The notes under the pieces are model-generated. The model was not told the DNA's origin. It saw only the letters and a list, made by a program, of their open reading frames with translations, and ran no database searches. DNA of 64,000 bases from Propionibacterium sp. (GTDB taxonomy: Bacteria; Actinomycetota; Actinomycetes; Propionibacteriales; Propionibacteriaceae), in NCBI GenBank assembly GCA_012517965.1, contig JAAYTZ010000073.1:39273-103272 (forward strand), written 5' to 3'. Below, in pieces: positions 7,636-16,098 of this stretch. Made by a program: the position numbers and the translations under genes. The first letter of the stretch is position 1; each line of letters opens with the position of its first letter.

Positions 7636-9407
7636 TGACGGATCACCCCTCCAGGGACGGCGCCCCGGTCACCGGCCGGGGCGCCGTCCTTGCGTCCAAC
7701 CTCCCCCGCGCTGGGGACGCCGCGGGCCTGCGCGGCTCGCAGGGCGGCGCCGGGCCCCGACGGACCCGCCGCGGCCCGATCGATCCGCGGCTGCTGCGGC
7801 GAGCCCGGGCGACCCGCTGGTTCCTGGTCGCTCTGGTCGTGGTCGGTGCGGCCGGCGCCCTGCTGACGCTCGCCCAGGCCTGGCTGCTGTCCCGGGGCCT
7901 CTCCGAGGTGTTCCACACCCGGGACGCCGCACCGCTCGGCGCCGTCGTCGTCCCGCTGGCCGCCGTGTTCGCGGGGAAGGCGGCCCTGGCGTGGCTCAAC
8001 AACCTGCTGGGGCAGCGCGCCGCGGCGTCCGTCAAGTCGCAGCTGCGCACCGACCTGCTGCGCGCCCGCCTCGAGCGCCCGCTCGACAGCGAGGCGTCCG
8101 CCGGCGGCCTGGTGACGCTCGTCACCCAGGGCCTGGACGCCCTCGACGGGTTCTACGCCAAGTACCTCCCGCAGCTCGTGCTCGCGGTGGTCGTGCCGGC
8201 GATCGTCGGCGTGGCGATCCTCACGACCGACCTGATCAGCACGGTGATCGTGGCCGCCACGCTGCCGCTCATCCCTCTCTTCATGGCCCTCGTCGGCTGG
8301 ACCACCGAGACCCGCACCCGCCGCCGCTGGGCGCTGCAGACCCGCCTGGCCCGGCACTTCGGCGACCTCGTCGAGGGTCTGCCGACGCTGCAGGTCTTCG
8401 GCCGCGCCCGCGCCCAGGTCGAGGGCCTGCGCCGCACCGAGGACGCCCACCGCGCGGAGACCATGGCGACGCTGCGCATCTCGTTCCTGTCCGCGCTGGT
8501 GCTGGAACTGCTGGCGACGATCTCGGTCGCGATCGTGGCGGTCACCACCGGCTTCCGGGTGCTGTTCGGCGACCTCGACCTCGCCTCGGCCCTGTTCGTG
8601 CTGATCCTGGCCCCCGAGGCGTACCTGCCGGTGCGGCAGGTCGGCGTCCACTACCACGACAGCGCCGACGGGATGGCGGCCGCCGAGGCCGCCTTCGCGC
8701 TCATCGACCCGCCGGCCACCACCGGCGAGGTCCCGGCAACGGCCGCCCCCGCCGTGGCGGACGCCGCGGGTCCGGTCCCGCTCCTGGCCGTGCGCGGGCT
8801 CGGCCACACCTACCCCGGGGCCGGCGGCCCCGCGGTGTCGAACGTGTCGTTCGCCGTCCGGCGCGGCGAGTTCGTCGTCCTGACCGGACCGTCCGGCGGC
8901 GGCAAGACGACGGTGCTCAACGCGCTCATCGGGTTCGTGCGGCCGACCGTCGGCGACATCGCCGTCGACGGAGTCCCCCTGTCCCCCGCCGCGCTGCCCG
9001 CCTGGCGCCGACGGGTCGCCTACGTCGGGCAGACCCCCGGCATGGTCGCCGGCACCATCGCCGACAACGCGCGCCTCGGCGATCCGGACGCCTCGGACGC
9101 CGACGTGCGGCGCGCCCTCGACGACGCGGGCGCCCCCGAACTGCCGCTCGGCCAGCCGGTCGGCGACGACGGCGAGGGGGTCTCGGCCGGCGAGCGGCGA
9201 CGCATCGCGACGGCCCGGGCGCTGCTGCGCATCCGGCGCGGCGGCGTCGACCTGCTGCTGCTCGACGAGCCCACGGCCGGCCTGGACGCCGACGCGGAGG
9301 CCGCGCTGCTCCGCGGGTTGCGGGGCACCGGGCTGGCCGCCGTGGTGGTCAGCCACCGGGCCGCCGTGATCGCCGAGGCGGACGCCGTCGTGGAGGTGGG
9401 CGCGTGA
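7635..9407 (+). CDS. cydD: Heterodimeric ABC exporter CydDC, subunit CydD
   Basis: 590 residues from ATG 7635, coupled to the cydB stop. After a charged N-terminal stretch of about 60 residues comes a six-helix permease domain and an ATPase domain with Walker A GPSGGGKTT, signature SAGERRRIATARALL and Walker B LLLLDEPTAGLD. CydDC exports cysteine and glutathione and is needed for mature cytochrome bd in studied bacteria. In the E. coli system both subunits carry ATP-binding domains, as here. The N-terminal extension is longer than usual, so a later start is possible. Confidence 0.92.
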   Translation: MTDHPSRDGAPVTGRGAVLASNLPRAGDAAGLRGSQGGAGPRRTRRGPIDPRLLRRARATRWFLVALVVVGAAGALLTLAQAWLLSRGLSEVFHTRDAAPLGAVVVPLAAVFAGKAALAWLNNLLGQRAAASVKSQLRTDLLRARLERPLDSEASAGGLVTLVTQGLDALDGFYAKYLPQLVLAVVVPAIVGVAILTTDLISTVIVAATLPLIPLFMALVGWTTETRTRRRWALQTRLARHFGDLVEGLPTLQVFGRARAQVEGLRRTEDAHRAETMATLRISFLSALVLELLATISVAIVAVTTGFRVLFGDLDLASALFVLILAPEAYLPVRQVGVHYHDSADGMAAAEAAFALIDPPATTGEVPATAAPAVADAAGPVPLLAVRGLGHTYPGAGGPAVSNVSFAVRRGEFVVLTGPSGGGKTTVLNALIGFVRPTVGDIAVDGVPLSPAALPAWRRRVAYVGQTPGMVAGTIADNARLGDPDASDADVRRALDDAGAPELPLGQPVGDDGEGVSAGERRRIATARALLRIRRGGVDLLLLDEPTAGLDADAEAALLRGLRGTGLAAVVVSHRAAVIAEADAVVEVGA

Positions 9408-10984
9408 ACCTCGTGCTCCGCCTGCTGGACGGCGTCGACCGGCCGCGCCTGCGCGTCGCCCTCGCCGTGCTGTTGGCCGCGCTGGCGTCCGGGGCGTCGG
9501 TGGGCCTGATGGGCACCTCCGCGTGGATGCTCTCCCGGGCCGCCGAACTTCCGCCCGAGCACGCCCTGGCGCTCGGCGCCGTCGGCGTCCGGTTCTTCGG
9601 GATCAGCCGCGGCGTCTTCCGCTACACCGAGCGCCTGGTCGGGCATGACCTGGGCCTGCGCCTGCAGTCGGCGCTGCGCCTGCTGACCTACGAGCGGCTC
9701 GCCCGCACCACCCTCCTGGGCCGGCGCCGCGGGGACCTGCTCACCCGGGTGGTGGCCGACGTCGAGGCCATCCTCGACCTGGTGGTGCGGGTCGCGATCC
9801 CGCTGACGTCCGGGGCCGTGGTGATCCTGGGGACGACGGTCGTCCTGGGCGCCTTCAATCTCCCCAGCGCGCTGGTCCTGCTGTTCACCTCGCTGCTGGC
9901 CGCCGTGGCCGCGCCCCTGTTGGCCAACCGCCTCTCCCGGGCCGCGGACGCCGCCGCCGTGCCGGCCCGCGGGGCGCTGGCCGACGTCGTGCACGAGGTG
10001 TCCCGTACCGCCCCCGACCTCGTCGCCTACGGCGCCGACGGCGCGGCCCTGGCGCAGGTCGAAGCCGCGGACGCCGCGCTGCGGCGCGCGGAGCAGCGGG
10101 CCGCCTGGGTGCGGGGCGTCGCGGTGGCGATCCAGGTGGCGGCCGCCGGGGCCGCCGTCGTGGCGGCGCTCGTGATCGGCGGGCACGCCGTCGCCGAGGG
10201 CCGCCTCGACCGGACGATGCTCGCGGTGCTGGTCCTCACCCCGCTGGCGCTGCACGAGGTATTCGGCGACTTCGCCAAGGCTGCGCAGACCTACACCCGG
10301 GCCCGGGTGGCGCTGGAGCGCGTCGAGGCCGTCCTGGACGCCGAGCCGGTCGGCCGCGGCGACCTGGACGCGGCGGCGTCCGACCCGCGGCCGGGCATCG
10401 ACCTGGCCGACGCGACCATCGGCTGGCCCGGCGGCGATCCGCTGGTCGAACACCTCACGCTCCGGGTCGGCCCCGGCGAGCGGGTCGCGCTGGTGGGGCC
10501 GTCCGGGGTGGGCAAGACGACGGTCGCCGCGACGATCCTGGGGCTGATCCCGCCCCGGTCCGGGTCGGTGGCCGTCCGTGGCCGCGTCGGCTACCTCGCC
10601 CAGGACGCCCACGTGTTCGCCTCGTCGGTCGAGGAGAACGTCAAGATCGGCCGTCGGGACGCCACCCGCGCGCAGGTGACGGACGCCCTCGCGCGGGCGG
10701 GGCTGCCGGTCGATCCCGGCCTGGTCGTCGGCGAACTGGGGTCCACGCTGTCCGGGGGCGAGCGGAGGCGCCTCGCGGCGTCCCGGCTGCTGGTGGGCGA
10801 CTACCAGGTGGTCGTCCTCGACGAACCGAGCGAGCACCTCGATCCGGAGACCGCCGCCGCGCTGCTCGACGACCTGTGGGCGTCCACGGCCGGGGCACCG
10901 ACGCTGGTCATCACCCACGACCCCGCTGTCGTGGCCCGCTGCGACAGGGTCGTCCGTCTCGGGAGCGCCACAGCCGAGGGGTAG
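9404..10984 (+). CDS. cydC: Heterodimeric ABC exporter CydDC, subunit CydC
   Basis: 526 residues from GTG 9404, overlapping the cydD stop by 4 bases. The first helix region (SGASVGLMGTSAWMLSRAAELPP) is characteristic of CydC. The ATPase domain has Walker A GPSGVGKTT, signature SGGERRRLAASRLL and Walker B VVVLDEPSEHLD. The ATPase core is shortened compared with CydD. It pairs with CydD to export thiols needed for bd oxidase assembly. Last gene of the cyd operon. Confidence 0.92.
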   Translation: MNLVLRLLDGVDRPRLRVALAVLLAALASGASVGLMGTSAWMLSRAAELPPEHALALGAVGVRFFGISRGVFRYTERLVGHDLGLRLQSALRLLTYERLARTTLLGRRRGDLLTRVVADVEAILDLVVRVAIPLTSGAVVILGTTVVLGAFNLPSALVLLFTSLLAAVAAPLLANRLSRAADAAAVPARGALADVVHEVSRTAPDLVAYGADGAALAQVEAADAALRRAEQRAAWVRGVAVAIQVAAAGAAVVAALVIGGHAVAEGRLDRTMLAVLVLTPLALHEVFGDFAKAAQTYTRARVALERVEAVLDAEPVGRGDLDAAASDPRPGIDLADATIGWPGGDPLVEHLTLRVGPGERVALVGPSGVGKTTVAATILGLIPPRSGSVAVRGRVGYLAQDAHVFASSVEENVKIGRRDATRAQVTDALARAGLPVDPGLVVGELGSTLSGGERRRLAASRLLVGDYQVVVLDEPSEHLDPETAAALLDDLWASTAGAPTLVITHDPAVVARCDRVVRLGSATAEG

Positions 10985-11037
10985 TGGCCCTGCTCGTCCT
11001 GGCCGGGCATACGATCGGTGCAGCTGTCGGTTCCCTC

Positions 11038-11043
11038 TAACCT
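11038..11043 (+). promoter_or_regulatory. Possible -10 box for the AI-2E family gene
   Basis: TAACCT lies 84 bases before the chosen ATG (11128) in the gap after cydC. A second candidate, TACGAT, lies at 11010-11015. Neither has a convincing -35, so this is a weak call. Confidence 0.25.
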
Positions 11044-11127
11044 GCGCCATCTTCGGTTGCATCCCCGATCCGAGGGGAGATGCGGCAGCCAGTTCGGCAA
11101 TGGATGGCAAGGCGAATCGAGGACGCG

Positions 11128-12231
11128 ATGACTGACACCCCTCAGCGGCAGCGGATGGCCCGCCTCCTCCGGATGGGCAGGGCGAGCTGGGCGGCAACCG
11201 GCATCGTCGTTCTGCTCGTGATCTTCTCGACCGCACTCGGGGCGATCAGCGGGATCGTGGCGCCGCTCGTCGTGGCAGTCATCGTCGGGGTGGTCCTGGA
11301 GCCGCTCGTATCGCGGCTGGAGCGCTGGGGCCTCAGCAGGCTGCTCGCCACCGTCTCGGGGATGGCGACGGCCATCGTGGTGACCGCGGGCACGGTCGCC
11401 GTCGTGGTCCGTGGTTTCCTGGGTCAACTGCCGCAGATCTCCCAGCAGCTCTCGACAGGTTGGAACTCGCTCGTGGCCTGGGGACGGACGCTCGATCTGG
11501 ACCCGCTGATGCTCGAACGCATTCGGGCGGACATCGAACTGCACGCACCGAGGATCGCCCAGGGCATCGTCGCCCTGGCGTCCGGATCGTTCTCCGGTGC
11601 GCTGGCGTTCGGCATGGGCACATTCTTCGCCGTCTTCTTCCTCTTCTTCGTGCTGCGAGACAGTCGTCACTTCCCTGGCTGGCTCTCGCGGGTGATGTCG
11701 TGGGACGCCAACCTCACCGAGGAAGTCGTCACCGTGGTGCGGGGGTCGCTGCGCGGCTACTTCAAAGGGGTCGGCATCACCACCCTCGTGACGGCGCCCA
11801 TCTTCATGGTGCCGCTGCTGCTGCTCAACGTGCCGTTGGCCGGCTCGATCTTCATCCTGTACTTCGCGCTTTCCTTCATCCCGTTCCTTGGAGCATGGAT
11901 CACTGGCGCGTTCGCGGTTCTGATCGCCTTCGGATCCGGCGGAGCCTCCACCGCCGCGATCATCGGCATCACGTTCGTCATCTCCAACGGAACGATCCAG
12001 AGTGCCGTCAGTTCGTGGGCGCTCGGTTCGGCTCTTCGCATCCATCCGATGGTGGTGCTGCTGGCCACACTGATCGGCGGGACTGTGTTGGGCCTCATGG
12101 GCATGGTCCTCGCTCCGCCGCTCGCCGCAGCGTCCGCCCAGTCCCTGTCCGTCATCAGGGGACGGAACGCGGCGAGCGTCGGGACTCCCGATCCCGGCGC
12201 GTCGCCGCCCGCGACCCCCGTCGAGGGCTGA
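11128..12231 (+). CDS. AI-2E family transporter (PerM/UPF0118-like permease)
   Basis: 367 residues from ATG 11128, which has GAGG five bases upstream; an in-frame ATG at 11080 has a purine run too close to it. Two helices at the N-terminus, a soluble segment (about 95-165), then six or more helices including the conserved IPFLGAWITG and a late VLGLMGMVLAPPLAA segment match the AI-2E/PerM family. Members export autoinducer-2, act as Na+/H+ antiporters or are unassigned, so substrate is unknown. Codon use is less GC-extreme than in the flanking cyd and mod genes. Confidence 0.85.
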   Translation: MTDTPQRQRMARLLRMGRASWAATGIVVLLVIFSTALGAISGIVAPLVVAVIVGVVLEPLVSRLERWGLSRLLATVSGMATAIVVTAGTVAVVVRGFLGQLPQISQQLSTGWNSLVAWGRTLDLDPLMLERIRADIELHAPRIAQGIVALASGSFSGALAFGMGTFFAVFFLFFVLRDSRHFPGWLSRVMSWDANLTEEVVTVVRGSLRGYFKGVGITTLVTAPIFMVPLLLLNVPLAGSIFILYFALSFIPFLGAWITGAFAVLIAFGSGGASTAAIIGITFVISNGTIQSAVSSWALGSALRIHPMVVLLATLIGGTVLGLMGMVLAPPLAAASAQSLSVIRGRNAASVGTPDPGASPPATPVEG

Positions 12232-12284
12232 AAGCTCGGGGAACCCGATCGGCGACGCCTTCCGGCCGCGCCCTGGGTTGTTGG

Positions 12285-12290
12285 TACGGT
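12285..12290 (+). promoter_or_regulatory. -10 box for the hypothetical membrane protein; leaderless
   Basis: TACGGT ends six bases before the GTG at 12297, so transcription would start at or beside the start codon. No Shine-Dalgarno lies before this GTG, which agrees with a leaderless message. Confidence 0.45.
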
Positions 12291-12296
12291 GCACGG

Positions 12297-12962
12297 GTGA
12301 CAGCGAGACTGGACGGGAAGTCGGTGCGCAGGGCACTGACGACTCCTCGCGCGGCTGGTGTCGCAGGGGTGCTCTTTGCGGTCCTGTCCGCCATCAGCAT
12401 CGTGTTGATGCGGACCGCTCTGGATCGTCATGCCGACGTCACGGTTGTCTGGACAGGGCCGGAGGCCAGCCAGATCCGGTGGGCGCTGAGTCTGATCCCG
12501 TACGCCGGGATCGCGTTCCTGTGGTTCATCGGGGTCGTTCGCGACCGATTGGGTGATCTGGAGGACAGGTTCTTCGCGACCGTTTTCCTCGGCAGCGGCC
12601 TGGTGTTCCTCGCGTTGCTGTTCGCCTCTTCGTCCATCGCCGGTGGGATCCTGGCGACGGCGGAGGCGGACGCCAGCGCCGCGTGGCTGGTCATGACCTT
12701 CGCCCGGGCCGAGATGGTCGAGATCACCAACGTGTACGCGCTGCGGATGGCGAGCGTGTTCATGATCTCGTTGGGCACCGTTTGGCTGCGGACAGGCCTG
12801 ATGGGGCGCTGGACGGTCGGCCTGACCTACGCCCTCGCGTTGGTCTTGCTTGTCATGATCAGCTTCAGCCTGTGGGTCCAGTTGGTGTTCCCCGTCTGGA
12901 CGCTGCTGATCAGCGTCCGGATCCTGCTGGCGTCGAAGAAGGAGATGCTCATCGAGGAGTGA
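12297..12962 (+). CDS. Hypothetical integral membrane protein
   Basis: 221 residues from GTG 12297. Five or six membrane segments can be read, at about 20-40, 62-82, 96-122, 142-162 and 172-210. The N-terminal 20 residues are basic and the C-terminus ends KKEMLIEE, both probably cytoplasmic. Family not recognised; no catalytic or binding motif was seen. Its last five codons form the left arm of a terminator hairpin. Like the AI-2E gene before it, it has a lower GC share than neighbours, so the pair may be a later insertion between cyd and mod. Confidence 0.75.
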   Translation: MTARLDGKSVRRALTTPRAAGVAGVLFAVLSAISIVLMRTALDRHADVTVVWTGPEASQIRWALSLIPYAGIAFLWFIGVVRDRLGDLEDRFFATVFLGSGLVFLALLFASSSIAGGILATAEADASAAWLVMTFARAEMVEITNVYALRMASVFMISLGTVWLRTGLMGRWTVGLTYALALVLLVMISFSLWVQLVFPVWTLLISVRILLASKKEMLIEE

Positions 12963-12987
12963 GCCTGGGCCGCTCCTCGATGAGCAT
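12945..12987 (+). terminator. Strong hairpin made from the gene end
   Basis: The arms ATGCTCATCGAGGAG (12945-12959) and CTCCTCGATGAGCAT (12973-12987) are a perfect 15-bp inverted repeat around a 13-base loop that contains the TGA stop (12960-12962). No T-run follows. It separates the membrane-protein gene from the mod cluster. Confidence 0.7.
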
Positions 12988-12995
12988 CCGGTCGA

Positions 12996-13025
12996 GACAA
13001 ATTGTCGCAGATGCGGCGCTATGCT
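12996..13025 (+). promoter_or_regulatory. Promoter and candidate operator of the mod cluster
   Basis: TATGCT at 13020-13025 ends seven bases before the GTG at 13033, predicting a leaderless message. Upstream, GACAA and TTGTC form an inverted repeat around one central A (12996-13006) in the -35 region, where a repressor could block polymerase. The obvious ligand is the HTH-TOBE protein encoded just downstream. Binding is inferred. Confidence 0.45.
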
Positions 13026-13032
13026 GATTCCC

Positions 13033-13416
13033 GTGCCGCACTATCGGATCAGCGAGGCCGCTGAGCTCCTCAACGTCAGCGACGACACCCTCCGCCGCTG
13101 GATCGACGCCGGACGCCTCGCGTCCGTCGCAGACGAATCGGGACGCCGCGTCGTCGACGGCGTCGGACTCGCCCGCCTCGCCCAGGAACTCGCCGGCGAC
13201 ACGGCCCACCCCGGGCACACCTCGGCGCGCAACCAGTTCCGCGGGCTCGTCACCCGGGTCGTCTCCGACCCGGTCATGAGCCAGGTCGAACTGCAGTGCG
13301 GGCCCTTCCGGGTCGTGTCGTTGATCTCGACGGAGGCCGTCCGCGAGCTCGGGCTGGAGCCCGGCGTCGTGACGACCGCGCGGATCAAGGCCACCAACGT
13401 CGTTCTCGATCACTGA
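13033..13416 (+). CDS. HTH-TOBE molybdate-responsive regulator (ModE-like)
   Basis: 127 residues from GTG 13033. The upstream in-frame ATG at 13021 lies inside the predicted -10 box and was not chosen. Residues 1-50 are a MerR/excisionase-type helix-turn-helix (YRISEAAELLNVSDDTLRRWI). Residues 60-127 are one TOBE/Mop domain (SARNQFRGLVTRVVSDPVMSQVEL...IKATNVVLD), a fold that binds molybdate or tungstate. It is first in a block with modABC, so it probably adjusts molybdate uptake to supply. It differs from E. coli ModE in having a MerR-like rather than LysR-like DNA-binding domain and one TOBE unit rather than two. Confidence 0.82.
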   Translation: MPHYRISEAAELLNVSDDTLRRWIDAGRLASVADESGRRVVDGVGLARLAQELAGDTAHPGHTSARNQFRGLVTRVVSDPVMSQVELQCGPFRVVSLISTEAVRELGLEPGVVTTARIKATNVVLDH

Positions 13417-13425
13417 GGGGGGACG

Positions 13426-14226
13426 ATGAAGCGAGTCGCCACCCTGGTGCTGGCGTTGGCCACCGTGCTGGCGGGCTGCACCGGGCCCGCGGCGCGGACC
13501 GGCGGTTCGCCCAGCGCCTCCCCCTCGACCACGGTCCGCGTGGCGGCCGCCGCCGACCTGAAGTACGCGCTGGAGGACGTGCGGGCCGAACTGGCCCCCG
13601 CGGGCATCGACCTGGCGCTGACCTTCGGCTCCTCCGGCACGTTCTACCAGCAACTCCTGAACGGCGCTCCCTTCGATGTCTATCTGTCCGCCGACCTCGC
13701 CTACCCCGAGCAGCTCGCCCGGGCAGGATTGGCGGCACCCGAGGACGTGTTCCCGTACGCGGTCGGCCGGCTCGCCGTGTGGGCGCCGAACGACTCCCCG
13801 GTCGACCCCGGGCGCGGGCTGCAGGCCGTCCTGGACCCCGGCGCGACGAAGGTGGCGATCGCGAACCCGGAACACGCCCCCTACGGCAAGGCGGCCGTGG
13901 CCGCCCTGACCAGCGCCGGGCTCTACGACCGGGTGAAGCCGAAGCTGGTGTTGGGCGAGAACGTCGCCCAGGCCGCCCAGTTCGTCGAGTCGGGCAGCGC
14001 CCAGGTCGGGATCATCGCGCTGTCGCTCGCGCTGGCTCCGCCCCTGACGAAGGCGGGACGCTACGCCGAGGTTCCGCTCGACACCTTCCCCCGCCTCGAC
14101 CAGGGCGGCGTGGTCCTCAACTCGGCCCAGGATCCGGCAGCCGCGCATCGTGTCCGCGACTTCCTCCTCGGTGACCGCGGCCGGGCCATCCTGAAGCGGT
14201 ACGGCTTCTTCCTCCCGGGGTCCTGA
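13426..14226 (+). CDS. modA: Molybdate ABC transporter substrate-binding lipoprotein
   Basis: 266 residues. A lipoprotein signal peptide with lipobox VLAGC places the lipidated cysteine at residue 18, so the mature protein is anchored outside the cell membrane. The mature part has ModA features: VRVAAAADLKYALEDV, FGSSGTFYQQLLNGAPFDVYLSAD, and a C-terminal segment ending RYGFFLPGS. It binds molybdate and delivers it to ModBC. A good GGGGGA ribosome site precedes the ATG. Nine bases separate it from the regulator gene. Confidence 0.93.
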   Translation: MKRVATLVLALATVLAGCTGPAARTGGSPSASPSTTVRVAAAADLKYALEDVRAELAPAGIDLALTFGSSGTFYQQLLNGAPFDVYLSADLAYPEQLARAGLAAPEDVFPYAVGRLAVWAPNDSPVDPGRGLQAVLDPGATKVAIANPEHAPYGKAAVAALTSAGLYDRVKPKLVLGENVAQAAQFVESGSAQVGIIALSLALAPPLTKAGRYAEVPLDTFPRLDQGGVVLNSAQDPAAAHRVRDFLLGDRGRAILKRYGFFLPGS

Positions 14227-14228
14227 CC

Positions 14229-14903
14229 GTGGATTGGGCCGCCATCGAGCTGACCGCCGTCCTGGCGCTCGCCACGACCGCCATCCTCCTGGTGCTGGCC
14301 ATCCCGCTCGCCGCCTGGCTCTCGTTCAGTCGGCGCCGGTGGACCGTCCTGATCGAGGCGGTCGCCGCCCTACCGCTCGTGCTGCCCCCTACCGTGCTGG
14401 GCTTCTACGTGCTGCTGGCGCTCGGCCCCCGCTCGCCTTTCGGCGCATGGTGGCAGTCGCTGACGGGCAGGACCCTCCCCTTCACCTTCACCGGCCTGCT
14501 CATCGCCTCGGTCCTCTACAGCCTGCCCTTCGCGGTCCAGCCCCTCCTGGCCTCCTTCGCCGCCGTCGACCTGCGGCTGCGGGAGGCGTCGGCGACCCTC
14601 GGCCACTACGCCGCGGGAACCCTGTGGCGGGTGGTGCTGCCGCTGTCCCGCCCCGGACTGGCCACGGCTGCCGTGTTGACCTTCGCCCACACGGTCGGGG
14701 AGTTCGGGGTCGTCCTGATGGTGGGCGGCAACATCCCGGGCGAGACCCGGACGCTGTCGATCTCGATCTACGACAGCGTTCAAGCCCTCGACTACGCCGC
14801 CGCGGGGAGAACGAGTCTCGGCCTGTTGGTGTTCTCGGTCGCGGTCCTGACCGCGACCTACGCGCTCCAACGGCGGGGAGGCCCTGGGTGGCCGACACAC
14901 TGA
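14229..14903 (+). CDS. modB: Molybdate ABC transporter permease
   Basis: 224 residues from GTG 14229, two bases after the modA stop. Five to six membrane helices and the conserved cytoplasmic EAA-like loop (LREASATLGHYAAGTLWRVVLP) identify the channel-forming subunit. It works with ModA and ModC to import molybdate. Its end overlaps the start of modC by 16 bases. Confidence 0.93.
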   Translation: MDWAAIELTAVLALATTAILLVLAIPLAAWLSFSRRRWTVLIEAVAALPLVLPPTVLGFYVLLALGPRSPFGAWWQSLTGRTLPFTFTGLLIASVLYSLPFAVQPLLASFAAVDLRLREASATLGHYAAGTLWRVVLPLSRPGLATAAVLTFAHTVGEFGVVLMVGGNIPGETRTLSISIYDSVQALDYAAAGRTSLGLLVFSVAVLTATYALQRRGGPGWPTH

Positions 14904-15967
14904 GGATGCGGGTCCGACGCCATGTGCTCGATGTCGACCTCGAGATCGACCTGGCCGCCTCACCGGTCACCGTCGTGTTCGGCGAGTCGGGGGCCGGGAA
15001 GACGACACTGCTGCGCTGCGTGGCCGGGCTCGACCGGCCCGAACCGGGCAGCCGGATCTCCTTCGACGGACAGACTTGGGACGACGGCCGCACCCACGTG
15101 CCGACTCAGCGGCGTCGTGTCGGCTTCCTCTTCCAGAACCATGCGCTGTTCCCGCACTTGGACGTCGACCGGAACGTCGCCTTCGGCCTCCGGCACCTGC
15201 CGCGCGCCGAGCGGCCCCACCGGGTCAGGGCGGCCCTGCGCAGCGCCGGCGCCGAGCACCTCTCAGGCCGGCCGGTCCGGCAGTTGTCGGGCGGCGAGGC
15301 GCAGCGGGTGGCGTTGGCGCGTGCCCTGGCGCCCCAGCCGCGGCTGCTGCTGCTCGACGAGCCGCTGTCGGCCCTCGACAGCCCGACCCGGACGCGGCTG
15401 CGGGTCGAACTCCGCCGCCTGCTCCGGTCGGCCGGCGTGCCGGCCCTCGTCGTCACCCACGACCGGGCCGAGGCGCTGACCCTGGGCGACCAGCTCGCCG
15501 TGCTGCACGCGGGCAGGCTGCACCAGCTGGCCCCCGTCGAAGAGGTCTTCTCGCGCCCCGCGACCGCCGAGGTGGCCCGGATCGTGGAGACCGAGACCGT
15601 CGCGCCGGCCGTGGTGCTGGGCGAGGCGGCCGGCCTCACCCGGGTCCAGTGCGGGCGGGCGGAACTCGTGGCGGTGGCGACCACCGACCTGTCCCCCGGC
15701 GACCCGGTGCTGGCCTGCGTGCGGGCGGAGGAGGTGGCCCTCGACGTCGCCGACGCCGCCCCGGCCCACGGGAGCCCCCGCAACCGGCTCGCCGCCCTGG
15801 TTCTGGAGGTGCAGCTGGCGGGCCCCCTCGTGCGCGTCGCCCTGGACGCCGGCTTCCCGCTCGTCGCGTACGTCACCCGGCCGGCCGCCGACGATCTGCA
15901 CCTGCGCCCCGGCCTGTCCGTGACCGCCGTCGTCAAGGCCCCCGCCATCCATCTGGTGCCTCGCTGA
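14888..15967 (+). CDS. modC: Molybdate ABC transporter ATP-binding protein
   Basis: 359 residues from GTG 14888 inside modB; an ATG at 14906 just after the modB stop is an alternative. Walker A GESGAGKTT, signature LSGGEAQRVALARAL and Walker B LLLLDEPLSALD are intact. The C-terminal 65 residues (SPRNRLAALVLEVQLAGPLVRV...AIHLVPR) form the TOBE domain found in ModC, which binds molybdate and can shut the transporter down. It energises uptake by ModAB. Confidence 0.93.
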   Translation: MADTLRMRVRRHVLDVDLEIDLAASPVTVVFGESGAGKTTLLRCVAGLDRPEPGSRISFDGQTWDDGRTHVPTQRRRVGFLFQNHALFPHLDVDRNVAFGLRHLPRAERPHRVRAALRSAGAEHLSGRPVRQLSGGEAQRVALARALAPQPRLLLLDEPLSALDSPTRTRLRVELRRLLRSAGVPALVVTHDRAEALTLGDQLAVLHAGRLHQLAPVEEVFSRPATAEVARIVETETVAPAVVLGEAAGLTRVQCGRAELVAVATTDLSPGDPVLACVRAEEVALDVADAAPAHGSPRNRLAALVLEVQLAGPLVRVALDAGFPLVAYVTRPAADDLHLRPGLSVTAVVKAPAIHLVPR

Positions 15968-15968
15968 G

Positions 15969-15982
15969 GCCGGTTCGCCGGC
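15969..15982 (+). terminator. Short UUCG hairpin after modC
   Basis: GCCGG-TTCG-CCGGC forms a 5-bp stem with a stable UUCG tetraloop two bases after the modC stop. It is short and lacks a T-run, so termination here would be partial. Bases 15983-16098 hold TGCGC...GCGCA near 16020-16036 and otherwise only the leader of the next gene. Confidence 0.35.
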
Positions 15983-16098
15983 GAGGAATGTGCGGTTGTG
16001 TGCCCGGGCGACCCGTCCCTGCGCTAACTTTGGCGCAGGATGCACTTACTTTTCCGGCAGCAGCTACGACGTTGCCTCAAGTTTCGACAGGAGGTGCC

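Noticed and set aside
13021..13023. ATG start for the HTH-TOBE gene
   Set aside because: This ATG overlaps the predicted -10 box TATGCT. The GTG at 13033 sits seven bases after the box and gives the normal family length.
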